Notes: generated from the letters alone by a model not told the origin. 64,000 bases of DNA from Pseudomonas viridiflava (GCF_900591205.1 NZ_UUPU01000082.1:62001-126000); one strand, 5' to 3'. Shown: positions 35,719 through 47,720, counted from the first letter of the stretch. Numbers and translations are program-made.

Positions 35719-37572
35719 ATGCTCAAACGCTTTGCCTGGCTGGCACTCTTCGCTTGCGCCCCGCTGTATGCGGCACCGCATCTTGATGATCAACGTTTGC
35801 AGCAATTGGCCAACGACCCGTTCTGGTTGTCTCTGGGCCACTACGAAGCCGGCAAAATCAGCGGCTGGCGCAGCTATGTCAGCGACAAGAAGTTCTTTCT
35901 CGCAGCCGATGGCGCTCACCACCCGGACGCCGAACTCAAGGCCACCGTTGATGCGCTGTACGCACCGGCCAGCCTCGGTGAAAAACACGCCCAATGCGTT
36001 TACCCCGCACGTACCCGCTGGCTCAAGGATCAGTTGCACCTCGCTGACTTGCCCGCCGTGGACTGCAAAGAATTCAAGCAATGGTTCAAGGACGTCGCCC
36101 CCCATAGCGCGGTGATGATCTTCCCGGCGGCCTACCTCAACAGCCCGTCGTCGATGTTCGGCCATACCCTGCTGCGCATCGACCAGGCTGACGTGCAAAG
36201 CAACAACACCGCCCTGCTCAGCTACGCGATCAACTTCGGCGCCTATATCGAAGGCTCGGACAATAGCATTCTCTACGCCTGGAAGGGCCTGATGGGCGGC
36301 TATCCCGGCCTGTTCGCCCTGGTGCCGTATCAGGAAAAACTCTCGGAATACCGTAGCCTCGAGAACCGCGACCTGTGGGAATATCGCCTGAACCTTACCC
36401 AGGTCGAGACCGAGCGCATGGTCGAGCACGTGTGGGAGCTGAAGCAGATCCAGTTCGACTACTTCTTCTTCGACGAAAACTGCTCCTATCGCCTGCTGGA
36501 ACTGCTGCAAGTGGCGCGCCCCGGCCTGCGCCTGACCGAACAGTTTCCGCTCACCGCCATCCCTACCGACACCGTCAAGGCGGTGAAAGATGCGGGGCTG
36601 GTCGAGAAGATTGATTATCGCCCCTCCCGTGAACGCGAACTGCTGGAGCGCGCCAAGCCGCTGGACAGCGACGAGCAGCAATGGGTGTTGAAGGTCAGCG
36701 ATGACCAGAAGCAATTGCAGGAACCCTCGTTCAAAGCGCTGCCTCGCGACCGCCAGGCCCTGATCATTGATGCCGCCTATCGCCTGGGCCGCTATCGCGC
36801 CAATGGCCTGGAGCGTGACACCGAACGCTCTCAGCGCAGCTTCGAACTGCTGCGCGCAATCAACCAGAACCCGGCGCCCGACCTGAAAATCACCCCGCCT
36901 GGCCTGCCGGAAAACGGCCATGAGTCACGCACCTGGCAAGCCGGCATCGGCACCCGTGGCGACAAGGCGTTCGGCGAATACGGCCTGCGCATGGCTTACC
37001 ACGACCTCAATGACAACGCCGAAGGCTTCCCCCTCGGCGCGCAGATCGAAATCCTGCAAATGAAACTGCGCCAGTACGAAGGCAACCACTGGCAACTGCA
37101 GCAACTGGACCTGGCCACCATTCGCTCGCTGACCCCGCGCAACGCGCTGTTGCAGCCGTGGTCCTGGCAAGTCACCGGCGGCCTGGAGCGCGTACCCGGC
37201 AAACACGACGACGAAACCCTGGTGGCCCACGTCAACGGCGGCGCCGGCGGCACCTGGCAACTGAGCGACGACATGCTCGGCTTCGCCCTCGGCACCGTGC
37301 GGGTGGAGCACAACAACGACTTCAGCGAAGCCATCTCGCCGGCGGCCGGTTTCAACACCGGCGTATTGTGGAAAAACCCGCTGGGCAATTTGAGCCTGGA
37401 GGCCAAGGGCGACTTCTTCACCAATGGCGAAGTACGGCGCAGTATCAGCCTGAACCAGCAGTGGGAACTGTCGCGCAACCTCGGCCTGCGCCTGAGTGCC
37501 CAGCGCGAGTACAGCCACCTTTCCACGCCAGTCAATGAAGTGATGCTTGAAGTGAAGTGGTATCACTACTGA
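35719..37572 (+). CDS. DUF4105 (Lnb-type) periplasmic protein
   Basis: This 617-residue protein has a signal peptide ending LYA. The DUF4105 core shows SSMFGHTLLRID with His and FDENCSYRLLELL with Cys, the Cys/His pair of the Lnb N-acyltransferase fold. The C-terminal 250 residues are beta-rich (AYHDLNDNAEGFPLGAQIEI to VMLEVKWYHY) and may form a barrel-like domain. Lnb proteins can N-acylate lipoproteins; whether this branch does so is unknown. It stands alone. Confidence 0.88.
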   Translation: MLKRFAWLALFACAPLYAAPHLDDQRLQQLANDPFWLSLGHYEAGKISGWRSYVSDKKFFLAADGAHHPDAELKATVDALYAPASLGEKHAQCVYPARTRWLKDQLHLADLPAVDCKEFKQWFKDVAPHSAVMIFPAAYLNSPSSMFGHTLLRIDQADVQSNNTALLSYAINFGAYIEGSDNSILYAWKGLMGGYPGLFALVPYQEKLSEYRSLENRDLWEYRLNLTQVETERMVEHVWELKQIQFDYFFFDENCSYRLLELLQVARPGLRLTEQFPLTAIPTDTVKAVKDAGLVEKIDYRPSRERELLERAKPLDSDEQQWVLKVSDDQKQLQEPSFKALPRDRQALIIDAAYRLGRYRANGLERDTERSQRSFELLRAINQNPAPDLKITPPGLPENGHESRTWQAGIGTRGDKAFGEYGLRMAYHDLNDNAEGFPLGAQIEILQMKLRQYEGNHWQLQQLDLATIRSLTPRNALLQPWSWQVTGGLERVPGKHDDETLVAHVNGGAGGTWQLSDDMLGFALGTVRVEHNNDFSEAISPAAGFNTGVLWKNPLGNLSLEAKGDFFTNGEVRRSISLNQQWELSRNLGLRLSAQREYSHLSTPVNEVMLEVKWYHY

Positions 37573-37865
37573 CTAAAAGCCTTACAAAGATCCGAAATGT
37601 GGGAGGGGCGGTACGACGATTGCGGCGTTTATCCAGCACGAACTGGCCGAGCATGCCGTCCTCACAGCCCCTGCAAACACAAACTCGTAGCCTGCTTCTA
37701 ACCTATTGAAAAATAGACAGGAAATTTCGGACAATTTTTTAGCTTTTTTCAGTCAAGCCAAACTGCCTCTTACTCCATTCTCTTTATGGTGTTTTGGACT
37801 AGTATCGGATGGCAATCACATTGCCACCCATCTATACACGGATCTGAATAGGTAAGAGGCTCATT

Positions 37866-38951
37866 ATGGATTTCTTTGAAAAGCTAACCAGTCTGGCAGC
37901 AAAAGTTCGGTTACAAGGCCCTGCCATTCAAACAGAAGAAGCAACAAAAAATGCTTTCGTAATGCCTTTCATCAACACCGTATTGGGCTACGACGTATTT
38001 GATCCACAGGAAGTAACGCCAGAATTTGTCTGTGACGTAGGGACGAAGAAAGGTGAAAAAATCGACTACGCGATCATGAAAGAGGGCGAAGTCCAAATAC
38101 TCATCGAATGCAAAAAAATTGGTGAGTCATTAAGCATCAACCATGCTTCGCAGCTTTTTCGATATTTTCACGTTACAAGCGCAAGAATTTCAATTCTCAC
38201 CAACGGCCAGGTCTACCGCTTTTTTACCGACCTGGACGCCCCCAACAAAATGGACGAAAAGCCATTTCTAGAGCTGGACCTGCTAGACATTGATGAGTAC
38301 GCAGTGCCGGAGTTGATCAAACTCACCAAGTCGGCCTTCGATGTCGACTCCATCATTAACGCGGCCGGAGAGCTGAAGTACGTCAGCCAGCTTAAAAAGC
38401 TCATAGGCAGTCAGGTCAGTAAACCAGAAGACGATTTCGTGAAGTTCTTCGCATCCCGTGTTTATGAGGGTGTCATCACGCAAAAAGTGCGTGAGCAATT
38501 TTTCGAGCTAACCCGAAAAGCGTTAGCGCAATTTCTGAACGACCAGATAAATGACCGGCTGAAGTCCGCAATGAGCGGTGCGATCCAACCGACAACGGCC
38601 TCAATTCCCGTCGCTAACAGCGCGAATGCAGATGCCCAAGACAGGGACGAGTCAGAGGACAAGATTCTGACGACCCTGGAAGAGCTTGAGGGATACCACA
38701 TCGTTCGCGCCGTGGTTCGATCGGTGGTCGATGCAAAGCGAATCGTTCAACGAGATACCCAAAGCTATTTTGGAATACTGCTGGACGACAACAACCGCAA
38801 GCCTATCTGTCGCCTTCACTTCAATCGCAGCCAGAAGTACCTCGGGATATTTGACGAAGAAAAAAATGAGACCCGGCACGCGATTTCATCCATTGATGAG
38901 ATTTACGAGTACGCGGATCAACTGAAAAAGACAGTGGGCTACTACGACTGA
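37866..38951 (+). CDS. Solitary PD-(D/E)XK nuclease-like protein (HsdR N-terminus family)
   Basis: This is a 361-residue protein of the COG4748 type. Asp68 (KIDYAIMKEGEV), then ILIECKK with Glu81 and Lys83, form the PD-(D/E)XK triad, as in type I restriction N-domains. A C-terminal part (about 270-361, SVVDAKRIVQRDTQSYFGIL) resembles a DNA- or protein-binding domain. It has no methylase or specificity partner in the window. Its A/T-richer coding and the A/T-rich 290 bases before it suggest recent transfer. Role could be defence or DNA repair; unproven. Confidence 0.82.
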   Translation: MDFFEKLTSLAAKVRLQGPAIQTEEATKNAFVMPFINTVLGYDVFDPQEVTPEFVCDVGTKKGEKIDYAIMKEGEVQILIECKKIGESLSINHASQLFRYFHVTSARISILTNGQVYRFFTDLDAPNKMDEKPFLELDLLDIDEYAVPELIKLTKSAFDVDSIINAAGELKYVSQLKKLIGSQVSKPEDDFVKFFASRVYEGVITQKVREQFFELTRKALAQFLNDQINDRLKSAMSGAIQPTTASIPVANSANADAQDRDESEDKILTTLEELEGYHIVRAVVRSVVDAKRIVQRDTQSYFGILLDDNNRKPICRLHFNRSQKYLGIFDEEKNETRHAISSIDEIYEYADQLKKTVGYYD

Positions 38952-39302
38952 CGCCCCATTAGAGATCCAAAATCATCGCAAACCCTGTGGCGAGCGGGCT
39001 TGCCCGCGTTGGGCTGCGCAGCAGCCCTAAAACAGTCGACGATGGTGTGCCAGATCAACCGCGCTCCTCTTTATCAGGGGCTGCTTTGCAGCCCAACGCG
39101 GGCAAGCCCGCTCGCCACAGAAGCAGTGTGGAGTTTTGTGCATAAACGCTCACCTGCACACTTGCGATGACGGGCACCTGCGATGCACAGCCGACGCAAT
39201 GGCCCTTTAACTCAACACATTTCTCACCGCCCTTTCACACCGCCCCGACAATTCCCTGACTAGACTTCCCTCATAAGCCGTGAAACGGCCAGGGAGTACG
39301 CC
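38952..39302. other. Intergenic stretch with REP pair
   Basis: 351 bases without a gene: a paired REP at 38987-39118, then about 180 bases that must hold the promoter of the lipoprotein gene. Confidence 0.7.
38987..39118. repeat. Paired REP elements (GTGGCGAGCGGGCTTGCCCGCG family)
   Basis: Two facing copies of the GTGGCGAGCGGGCTTGCCCG sequence, the same family as at 6355 and 32269. Confidence 0.9.
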
Positions 39303-39659
39303 ATGTGGCGGTATGCGGTAATGCTGTGTGCAGTGGTGTGGCTGGCGGGTTGCCAATCAACCCATCAGGATTTGCTCGCCAAAGGTTATCCGCCGGCCTT
39401 TGCCGATGGGTTTGACGACGGTTGCAGCAGCGGTCGCCAGGCTGCCGGGGTGATCAGCGGGGAGTTTCGCAAGAATGTGCCGCGCTATTTGAAAGACCGC
39501 GAATACGCCGCCGGCTGGGAAGATGGCTTTCGCCAGTGCAAGGCCATGCGCGAGAACGAGGAGTTGCGCGACTACAAGGACAATCACTGGGATGACCGTG
39601 AACGCGCCTGGCAGCAGGAGAAGGACCGCGACGCCGCCAGGGCCTATCGCTCGCAATAG
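39303..39659 (+). CDS. Small lipoprotein, function unknown
   Basis: This is a 118-residue protein. The signal ends in the lipobox VWLAGC (Cys17). The mature part has FADGFDDGCSSGRQAAG and AAGWEDGFRQCKAM, two GxxDGx-Cys repeats, then a highly charged helix (DDRERAWQQEKDRDAARAY). The paired repeats suggest an internal duplication. No named family recognised. Confidence 0.8.
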   Translation: MWRYAVMLCAVVWLAGCQSTHQDLLAKGYPPAFADGFDDGCSSGRQAAGVISGEFRKNVPRYLKDREYAAGWEDGFRQCKAMRENEELRDYKDNHWDDRERAWQQEKDRDAARAYRSQ

Positions 39660-39729
39660 GTCGCTTTCAGACATTCATCGAAACTAAAGCGCGGCGACCA
39701 TGGCCCAAACTCCATAGAGGGAGAATGTC

Positions 39730-40227
39730 ATGAGCCGAGCTTTTGTTAACGAAGACAACGCCGCCGCACAGGCCGACCAGCCGGTAGAGCGCCAAGTCAG
39801 CGAGCAACCCAATCGCCTCACTGCGCAAGGCTTGGCGCAGTTGCAGGCCAAGGTTGCGCAGCTACAGACCGAGTACAGCGCTGAATCCGCCAAGGGCGAA
39901 AAGGCCGACAAACAGCGCCAGGCCGATCTCGAGCGGGATTTGCGCTACTTCAACCAACGGGTGCAGAGCGCCCACGTGGTAGCGCCCGCCACCTCCACCG
40001 ACAAGGTGCAGATCGGCAGCTGGGTGACCTTTGCCAATGAGCAGGACGAGCAGCAGCGCATTCAACTGGTCGGTGAAGACCAGGCTGACGCCCATGCCAG
40101 CCTGATCAACTGGGGCTCGCCGCTGGGCCGGGCATTGCTGGGCGCTCAGGTGGGCGACGAGGTGCTGTGGCAGCGCCCCGTCGGCGATCAGTTGATCGAA
40201 GTGCTGCGTGTCGAGCCCGAGGCTTAG
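39730..40227 (+). CDS. GreA/GreB-family transcript cleavage factor-like protein
   Basis: This is a 165-residue protein. A coiled coil (about 28-80, LTAQGLAQLQAKVAQLQTEY) is followed by the GreA/B C-terminal domain (VQIGSWVTFANEQDEQQRIQ to INWGSPLGRALLGAQVGDEV), the RNA-polymerase-docking part. It is distinct from standard GreA/GreB because the coiled coil lacks their usual acidic tip, as is seen in the Rnk/GreB-like branch. Its stop overlaps the stop of the convergent gdhA by 4 bases. Confidence 0.85.
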   Translation: MSRAFVNEDNAAAQADQPVERQVSEQPNRLTAQGLAQLQAKVAQLQTEYSAESAKGEKADKQRQADLERDLRYFNQRVQSAHVVAPATSTDKVQIGSWVTFANEQDEQQRIQLVGEDQADAHASLINWGSPLGRALLGAQVGDEVLWQRPVGDQLIEVLRVEPEA

Positions 40228-41561
40228 ACGATGCCTTGGGCCAGCATTGCGTCGGCGACTTTCACGAAACCTGCGATATTCGCGCCTTTCACATAATTGA
40301 CCCGGCCGTTTTCTTCACCGTAATGCACGCAGGCGTGGTGGATCGACTGCATGATGTTGTGCAGTTTGCTGTCCACCTCGCCTGCGCTCCACAGCAGCCG
40401 CATGGCGTTCTGCGACATTTCCAGGCCACTTACGGCTACGCCGCCGGCGTTGGAGGCTTTGCCCGGCGCGAACAGAATGCCCGCCTCGATAAAGATATCC
40501 ACAGCCTCAAGGGTGGTCGGCATGTTGGCGCCTTCGGCCACGCAGATGCAGCCGTTGCGCAGCAGAGTGCGGGCGGCTTCGGCGTCGAGTTCGTTCTGGG
40601 TGGCGCAGGGCAGCGCGATATCGCAGGCCAGTTCCCATGGGGTTTTGCCGACGCGGAACTCCAGGCCGTAACGGGATGCGAGTTCGCTGATGCGCCCGCG
40701 CTGGACGTTTTTCAGCTCCAGCAACGCCGACCATTGTTCCTCGGTCAAACCGCTTTCGGCGTACAGGGTGCCTTGGGAATCGGACAAGGAGATTACTTTG
40801 CCGCCCAGGTCCATGACCTTGCGCGCCGCGTATTGTGCGACGTTGCCGGAGCCGGAGACGGCTACGCGCTTGCCTTCAACCCGCTGACCATCGCGCTTGA
40901 GCATTTCTTCGGCAAAGTACACGCAGCCGAAACCGGTGGCTTCGGGGCGGATCAGGCTGCCGCCGTAGGTCATGCCTTTGCCAGTCAGCACTGAAGTGAA
41001 TTGGTTGCTCAGGCGCTTGTACTGGCCAAACAGGAAGCCGATTTCGCGGGCGCCCACACCGATATCACCGGCCGGAACGTCCACGTCTGCGCCGATATGC
41101 CGGTACAGCTCGCTCATGAACGCCTGGCAGAAACGCATCACTTCGGCGTCGCTCTTGCCCTTGGGGTCGAAGTCCGAACCGCCTTTGCCGCCGCCCATAG
41201 GCAGCGAGGTCAGGGAATTTTTAAAGGTCTGCTCGAAGGCGAGGAATTTGAGTACGCCCAGGTTCACCGAAGGGTGGAAGCGCAGGCCGCCTTTGTAGGG
41301 CCCGATGGCGCTGTTCATCTGGATGCGGAACCCGCGATTGACCTGGACCTTGCCATGATCATCCACCCACGACACCCGGAAGGTAATCGCGCGTTCCGGC
41401 TCGCAGATGCGCTCCAGAATGCCCGAGCTAAGGTAATGAGGATGGGCTTCGAGAAACGGCCACAGGCTGCGCAGGACTTCTTCTACGGCCTGGTGAAATT
41501 CCGGCTGGTCGGGGTCGCGTTTCTTGAGGCGAGCAAGGAAGGATTCGACGGATTCGATCAT
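40224..41561 (-). CDS. gdhA: NADP-specific glutamate dehydrogenase
   Basis: This 445-residue enzyme makes glutamate from 2-oxoglutarate and ammonia. The active-site lysines sit in PYKGGLRFHPSVN (about 88-100) and PMGGGKGGSDFDPKG; the Rossmann domain shows AVSGSGNVAQYA. Length and order are those of the short hexameric GdhA. The ATG at 41559-41561 gives MIESVESFLARL; a longer frame is unlikely. It is convergent with the GreA/B-like gene. Confidence 0.97.
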   Translation of the reverse strand: MIESVESFLARLKKRDPDQPEFHQAVEEVLRSLWPFLEAHPHYLSSGILERICEPERAITFRVSWVDDHGKVQVNRGFRIQMNSAIGPYKGGLRFHPSVNLGVLKFLAFEQTFKNSLTSLPMGGGKGGSDFDPKGKSDAEVMRFCQAFMSELYRHIGADVDVPAGDIGVGAREIGFLFGQYKRLSNQFTSVLTGKGMTYGGSLIRPEATGFGCVYFAEEMLKRDGQRVEGKRVAVSGSGNVAQYAARKVMDLGGKVISLSDSQGTLYAESGLTEEQWSALLELKNVQRGRISELASRYGLEFRVGKTPWELACDIALPCATQNELDAEAARTLLRNGCICVAEGANMPTTLEAVDIFIEAGILFAPGKASNAGGVAVSGLEMSQNAMRLLWSAGEVDSKLHNIMQSIHHACVHYGEENGRVNYVKGANIAGFVKVADAMLAQGIV

Positions 41562-41748
41562 GAAAAGTCTCGGCAAATTGATTGTTTTTAAATGAGATTG
41601 AGCCGGACCTTAGCAATTCGGATTGCACCTGAAAAGCGCAAAATGTCGCCTTTGTGAATTTAAATGGTGCATTGGATGTAAATAAGCGGGCTTACTTGCA
41701 CCAGTAAAGGGATTTCAATTTAGATCATGCACCAATAGTTAAACCGCT

Positions 41749-41830
41749 TTCGCGAGCAAGCCCGCTCCCACATTTGATCGGGTTCCAGCTTTGGAATGCA
41801 GTCGAATGTGGGAGCGGGCTTGCTCGCGAA
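41749..41830. repeat. Paired REP elements (GTGGGAGCGGGCTTGCTCGCGAA family)
   Basis: TTCGCGAGCAAGCCCGCTCC and its inverted copy face each other across about 35 bases. The tips differ from the 6355 family (GCTCGCGAA instead of GCCCGCG). Confidence 0.9.
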
Positions 41831-41861
41831 TGAGCCCAACTCGGTCTCCCTGAAACACACG

Positions 41862-41888
41862 CAAAAAAAACGGAGCCCGAAGGCTCCG
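41862..41888 (-). terminator. Terminator of ettA
   Basis: CGGAGCC-TTCG-GGCTCCG on the minus strand followed by eight T residues. Confidence 0.93.
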
Positions 41889-41908
41889 CTCTTTTAAACC
41901 AACCCCAA

Positions 41909-43573
<1,665 letters not shown>

Positions 43574-43859
43574 GGTAAACCTAGCGTCAGTGACTGATGA
43601 ATTAAGCGGGCGAAGCCCGTGCCAGGCCATGCGCGGCGCGGGCCGTTGATAGTGATCAATGCCTGCGAGCGGAAAAAGCCTGAATGTCTGGGGCTGGAAC
43701 GCCCCCGCGTAACCGGCAAAGCTACCTGAATGCGCTTGGTCAGTCCAGCCAGGCTGGGGCTGGCACTTTGCCACAAGTCAAGGCATGCTAGCCGCCCTCC
43801 GGGCGTCCGGCTTATAGTGCACGTCGCGCGCCAGTCCAGCCAAACCGCAGGATCACAGC

Positions 43860-46800
43860 TTGTCCAAAGTCACGCCGCCAACTCCCCTGCGCGCCGCTCA
43901 TATAGCGCCGGGAGCGCCCCTGCACGGCACCCTCAAAGGCGCATTGGCGACGCTTGTCCTCATGTTGCTCGCGTTATTGTTCTGGCAACTGCTGGACCAG
44001 CTGCAGCAAAACCAGAAAAACCAGCAGCAATACACCATCGACTACAGCGCCGACCTGGCCGAGCAAATCAGCCTGAACATGGCCCTGAGCGCAAAAATCG
44101 CCCTCAACCTGCTACCGATGGTCGAGCCACCGCGCGACAACGAACAACAACAGGCCCTGATGCGCAGCCTGCAGCGTTCCCTGCCGGAGCTGCGCAGCGT
44201 CGCCCTGCTTGCGCCAAGCGGGGCGATGATCAGCGACAGTGCCAGTGACAGCCAGGACAGCGCCTGGCTCGAAGAACTGGTGCAACGCAGCCATGCCCAG
44301 TCCTACTACCTGAGCAACAACAACGACGGCACGCTCATCTATCTATTGCTCCACCAACCCAGCGGCGGCTCCCGGATGTACTGGGTGCTGCGCCTGGCGC
44401 CCAACTACCTGACCAACCTCACCCGCCAGGACAGCCAGGGCCAACGCCCGATGTGGGCCATCGAGAACCGCCTCAACCATCGCGTGATCAGCCGCGACAG
44501 CGGCATGCCGGCCCAGTGGGCCAGCGCCCTCACCCCCGACGAATTGAACAAAAGCGTACTGGTCACGCCCCTGAGCAAAAGCGACTGGCAACTGCGCGGG
44601 CTGTTCGACCGCAGCGCCGTGCTGGAACAACTGCTGCCGGCATTTATCGGCAAATGCCTGCTGGGCCTGGCGTTTTCGCTGATCCCGGTGATCGTGCTGC
44701 TGAACATGCGCCGCCGCCAACGTCAGGTGCATGAAGGCCGGCGCCGCTACCAGGACATTTTCGAAGGCACCGGTGTGGCCCTGTGCGTGCTGGACCTGTC
44801 GGGCCTGACCGGGTTTTTCGATAAGACGCACGTGCAGACCCGCGAGCAACTCAAAGCCTGGTTGCAAGACAACCCCATCGAACGCCAGCAACTGCTCAAG
44901 GAACTGCGCATCACCGAGGTCAACCAGGTGGCGGTGCGCCTGTTGAACGTGGCCTCCTGCGAGCAGGCGTGGGAGCGGTTGATAGATGACTGCCCGCGTA
45001 ACGCCACGTCCATCGGCTACCAGATACTCGAAGCGGTCCTCACCCAGCAGAACCAGTTGGAGCTGGAAATCCAGCTCAGGGACGTGACCGGCAACGAGCA
45101 ATACCTGTGGCTGGTGATGCGCCTGCCGGAGCAACAGGACGATTACAAGGCGGTGATCCTCAGCATCAGCGATATCACCAGCCGCAAGCTGATCGAACTG
45201 TCTTTGGTTGAACGCGAGAGTTTCTGGTCGGACGTGGTGCGTACCGTGCCCGACCACCTGTATGTGCAGGATGTGATCAGCCAGCGCATGATTTTCAGCA
45301 ACCACCATTTGGGCCATACCCTCGGCTATAACAAGGCCGAACTGCAGCAAATGGGCGAGTACTTCTGGGAAATCCTGCTGCACCCCGACGACGCCGAGCA
45401 TTACCACGCGTTGCGCCAGCAACAGCGCGAAGTCGGATACACCACCCAACTGCAGTGCCAGTTGCGCTTTCGCCATCGCAATAACCAGTGGCGGCGCTTT
45501 GATATCCGCGAGCAAGCCCTGGCCCGCGACAAGACAGCGCTGGTGACACGGATCATCGGCGTGGCCAAAGACATCACCGACCAGATCGAGGCCAGCGAAT
45601 CCCTGCGCGACAGCGAACAGCGCTACCGCATGCTGGCCGAAAGCATCAGCGATGTGATCTGCTCCACCGACAGCCAGTTGGCGCTCAACTACATCAGCCC
45701 GTCGGTCAACGCCGTGCTGGGGTACGACGTGGACTGGGTGTTCAAGAACGGCTGGCAATCAATCATCGCCAATCCGCAGCAATTAACCGGCATCTACAGC
45801 TTGGTGGAGCAGGTCAGTCGTGCGCTGGGCGACCCCGAGGCCCTGAACACGCTGCGCGATCAAATCCACACCCAGCTGTTCCTGTTCGACTGCCTGCGCG
45901 CCGATGGTCGCAAAGTGCCGATCGAGCTGCGCCTGGTGCTGGTGTGGGACGAACACGGCGCCTTCGAGGGCATCCTCGGGGTAGGCCGTGACATCAGCCA
46001 GCAACGCCGCGCCGAAAAAGACCTGCGCATGGCGGCCACGGTATTCGAGCATTCCACCTCGGCGATCCTGATCACCGACCCCGCCGGCTATATCGTGCAG
46101 GCCAACGAGGCGTTCAGCCGGGTCAGCGGGTACGCGGTCGCGGATGTACTCGACCAGTTGCCGAACATGCTCACCGTCGACGAGCAACAGGAAGCCCACC
46201 TGCGCTACGTGCTCAAGCAGCTGCACCAGCACAGCACCTGGGAAGGCGAAGTGTGGCTAAAGCGCCGCAATGGCGAACATTACCCGGCCTGGGTCGGTAT
46301 TACCGCGGTGTTCGACGATGAAGGCGACCTGGCCAGCTATGTGTGTTTCTTCAGCGACATCAGCGAGCGCAAGGCCAGCGAACAGCGCATCCACCGCCTG
46401 GCCTACTACGACGCCCTGACTCACCTGCCCAACCGCACGCTGTTCCAGGACCGTCTGCACACGGCGTTGCAGTCGGCCGAACGGCAGAAGTCGTGGGTGG
46501 TGCTGATGTTCCTCGATCTCGACCGCTTCAAGCCGATCAACGACTCCCTGGGCCACGCGGCCGGCGACCGCATGCTCAAGGAAATGGCCACGCGCCTGCT
46601 GGGTTGTGTGGCCGAAGACGACACCGTGGCGCGCATGGGGGGCGACGAGTTCACCTTGCTCCTGCAACCACGGGTCAACCGTGAAATGGCGCTGAACCGT
46701 GCGATCCACGTGGCCGAGCAGATCCTCGCCAGCCTGGTGAAGCCGTTTGTACTGGAAGGTCGCGAGTTTTTCGTAACGGCCAGTATCGGCATCGCCTTGA

Positions 46801-47711
46801 GCCCGCAGGACGGCAACGAGCTGAGCCAGTTGATGAAAAACGCCGACACGGCGATGTATCACGCCAAGGAACGCGGCAAGAACAACTTCCAGTTCTACCA
46901 GGCCGACATGAACGCCAGCGCCCTGGAGCGCCTGGAGCTGGAAAGCGACCTGCGCCACGCCCTGGACCAGAACGAATTCGTGCTCTATTACCAGCCGCAG
47001 TTCAGCGGCGACGGCAAACGCCTGACCGGCGCCGAGGCGCTGTTGCGCTGGCGCCACCCGCGTCGCGGGCTGGTGCCGCCAGGCGACTTTATCCCGGTGC
47101 TGGAAGAGTTGGGCCTGGTGGTGGACGTGGGCGACTGGGTGATCAGCGAAGCCTGTCGCCAGCTCAAGACCTGGCACCAGAACAAGGTGCGCGTGCCGAA
47201 AGTCTCGGTGAACATCTCGGCGCGGCAGTTCTCCGACGGCCAGTTGGGCACGCGTATCGCCACCATCCTCAAGGACACCGGCCTGCCACCGGCGTGCCTG
47301 GAGCTGGAGCTGACCGAAAGTATCCTGATGCGCGAAGTCAACGAAGCCCTGCATATTCTCGACAGCCTGAAAAACCTGGGCCTGAGCATTGCGGTGGACG
47401 ACTTCGGCACCGGTTATTCGTCGCTCAACTACCTCAAGCAATTCCCCATTGACGTGCTGAAAATCGACCGCACCTTCGTCGACGGTCTGCCCTCCGGCGA
47501 GCAGGATGCACAAATCGCCCGCGCCATTATCGCCATGGCCCACAGCCTGAACCTGGCGGTGATCGCCGAGGGTGTGGAGACCCATGAGCAACTGGACTTC
47601 CTGCGCGAGCATGGCTGCGATGAGGTGCAGGGTTACCTGTTCGGGCGGCCGATGCCAGCCAATCGGTTTGAGGCGCAGTTCAGTAACGACGCCCTCTTCA
47701 TGTTTGATTGA
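43860..47711 (+). CDS. Membrane-bound PAS-GGDEF-EAL cyclic-di-GMP protein
   Basis: This is a 1283-residue protein. A transmembrane helix (about 25-45, TLVLMLLALLFWQLL) and a second near 265-285 (LLGLAFSLIPVIVLL) enclose a periplasmic sensor. At least three PAS units follow (for example VVRTVPDHLYVQDV; YRMLAESISDVIC; STSAILITDPAGYIVQ). The cyclase site is intact (RMGGDEFTLLL), and so is the phosphodiesterase (GAEALLRWRHP, ELTES, DDFGTGYSSLNY, EGVET). It could make or degrade c-di-GMP depending on its signal. The start is a TTG at 43860 with AGGA upstream; no ATG fits as well. Confidence 0.9.
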   Translation: MSKVTPPTPLRAAHIAPGAPLHGTLKGALATLVLMLLALLFWQLLDQLQQNQKNQQQYTIDYSADLAEQISLNMALSAKIALNLLPMVEPPRDNEQQQALMRSLQRSLPELRSVALLAPSGAMISDSASDSQDSAWLEELVQRSHAQSYYLSNNNDGTLIYLLLHQPSGGSRMYWVLRLAPNYLTNLTRQDSQGQRPMWAIENRLNHRVISRDSGMPAQWASALTPDELNKSVLVTPLSKSDWQLRGLFDRSAVLEQLLPAFIGKCLLGLAFSLIPVIVLLNMRRRQRQVHEGRRRYQDIFEGTGVALCVLDLSGLTGFFDKTHVQTREQLKAWLQDNPIERQQLLKELRITEVNQVAVRLLNVASCEQAWERLIDDCPRNATSIGYQILEAVLTQQNQLELEIQLRDVTGNEQYLWLVMRLPEQQDDYKAVILSISDITSRKLIELSLVERESFWSDVVRTVPDHLYVQDVISQRMIFSNHHLGHTLGYNKAELQQMGEYFWEILLHPDDAEHYHALRQQQREVGYTTQLQCQLRFRHRNNQWRRFDIREQALARDKTALVTRIIGVAKDITDQIEASESLRDSEQRYRMLAESISDVICSTDSQLALNYISPSVNAVLGYDVDWVFKNGWQSIIANPQQLTGIYSLVEQVSRALGDPEALNTLRDQIHTQLFLFDCLRADGRKVPIELRLVLVWDEHGAFEGILGVGRDISQQRRAEKDLRMAATVFEHSTSAILITDPAGYIVQANEAFSRVSGYAVADVLDQLPNMLTVDEQQEAHLRYVLKQLHQHSTWEGEVWLKRRNGEHYPAWVGITAVFDDEGDLASYVCFFSDISERKASEQRIHRLAYYDALTHLPNRTLFQDRLHTALQSAERQKSWVVLMFLDLDRFKPINDSLGHAAGDRMLKEMATRLLGCVAEDDTVARMGGDEFTLLLQPRVNREMALNRAIHVAEQILASLVKPFVLEGREFFVTASIGIALSPQDGNELSQLMKNADTAMYHAKERGKNNFQFYQADMNASALERLELESDLRHALDQNEFVLYYQPQFSGDGKRLTGAEALLRWRHPRRGLVPPGDFIPVLEELGLVVDVGDWVISEACRQLKTWHQNKVRVPKVSVNISARQFSDGQLGTRIATILKDTGLPPACLELELTESILMREVNEALHILDSLKNLGLSIAVDDFGTGYSSLNYLKQFPIDVLKIDRTFVDGLPSGEQDAQIARAIIAMAHSLNLAVIAEGVETHEQLDFLREHGCDEVQGYLFGRPMPANRFEAQFSNDALFMFD

Positions 47712-47720
47712 GTGCCCTCG

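Larger units (their letters stand above)
41562..41908. other. gdhA-ettA intergenic stretch
   Basis: 347 bases with no gene: the gdhA promoter side, a REP pair (41749-41830) and the ettA terminator. Confidence 0.75.

Noticed and set aside
43574..43774. N-terminal extension of ettA
   Set aside because: The extra 67 codons show no similarity to EttA; the conserved start MAQYVFTMHR is at 43573.
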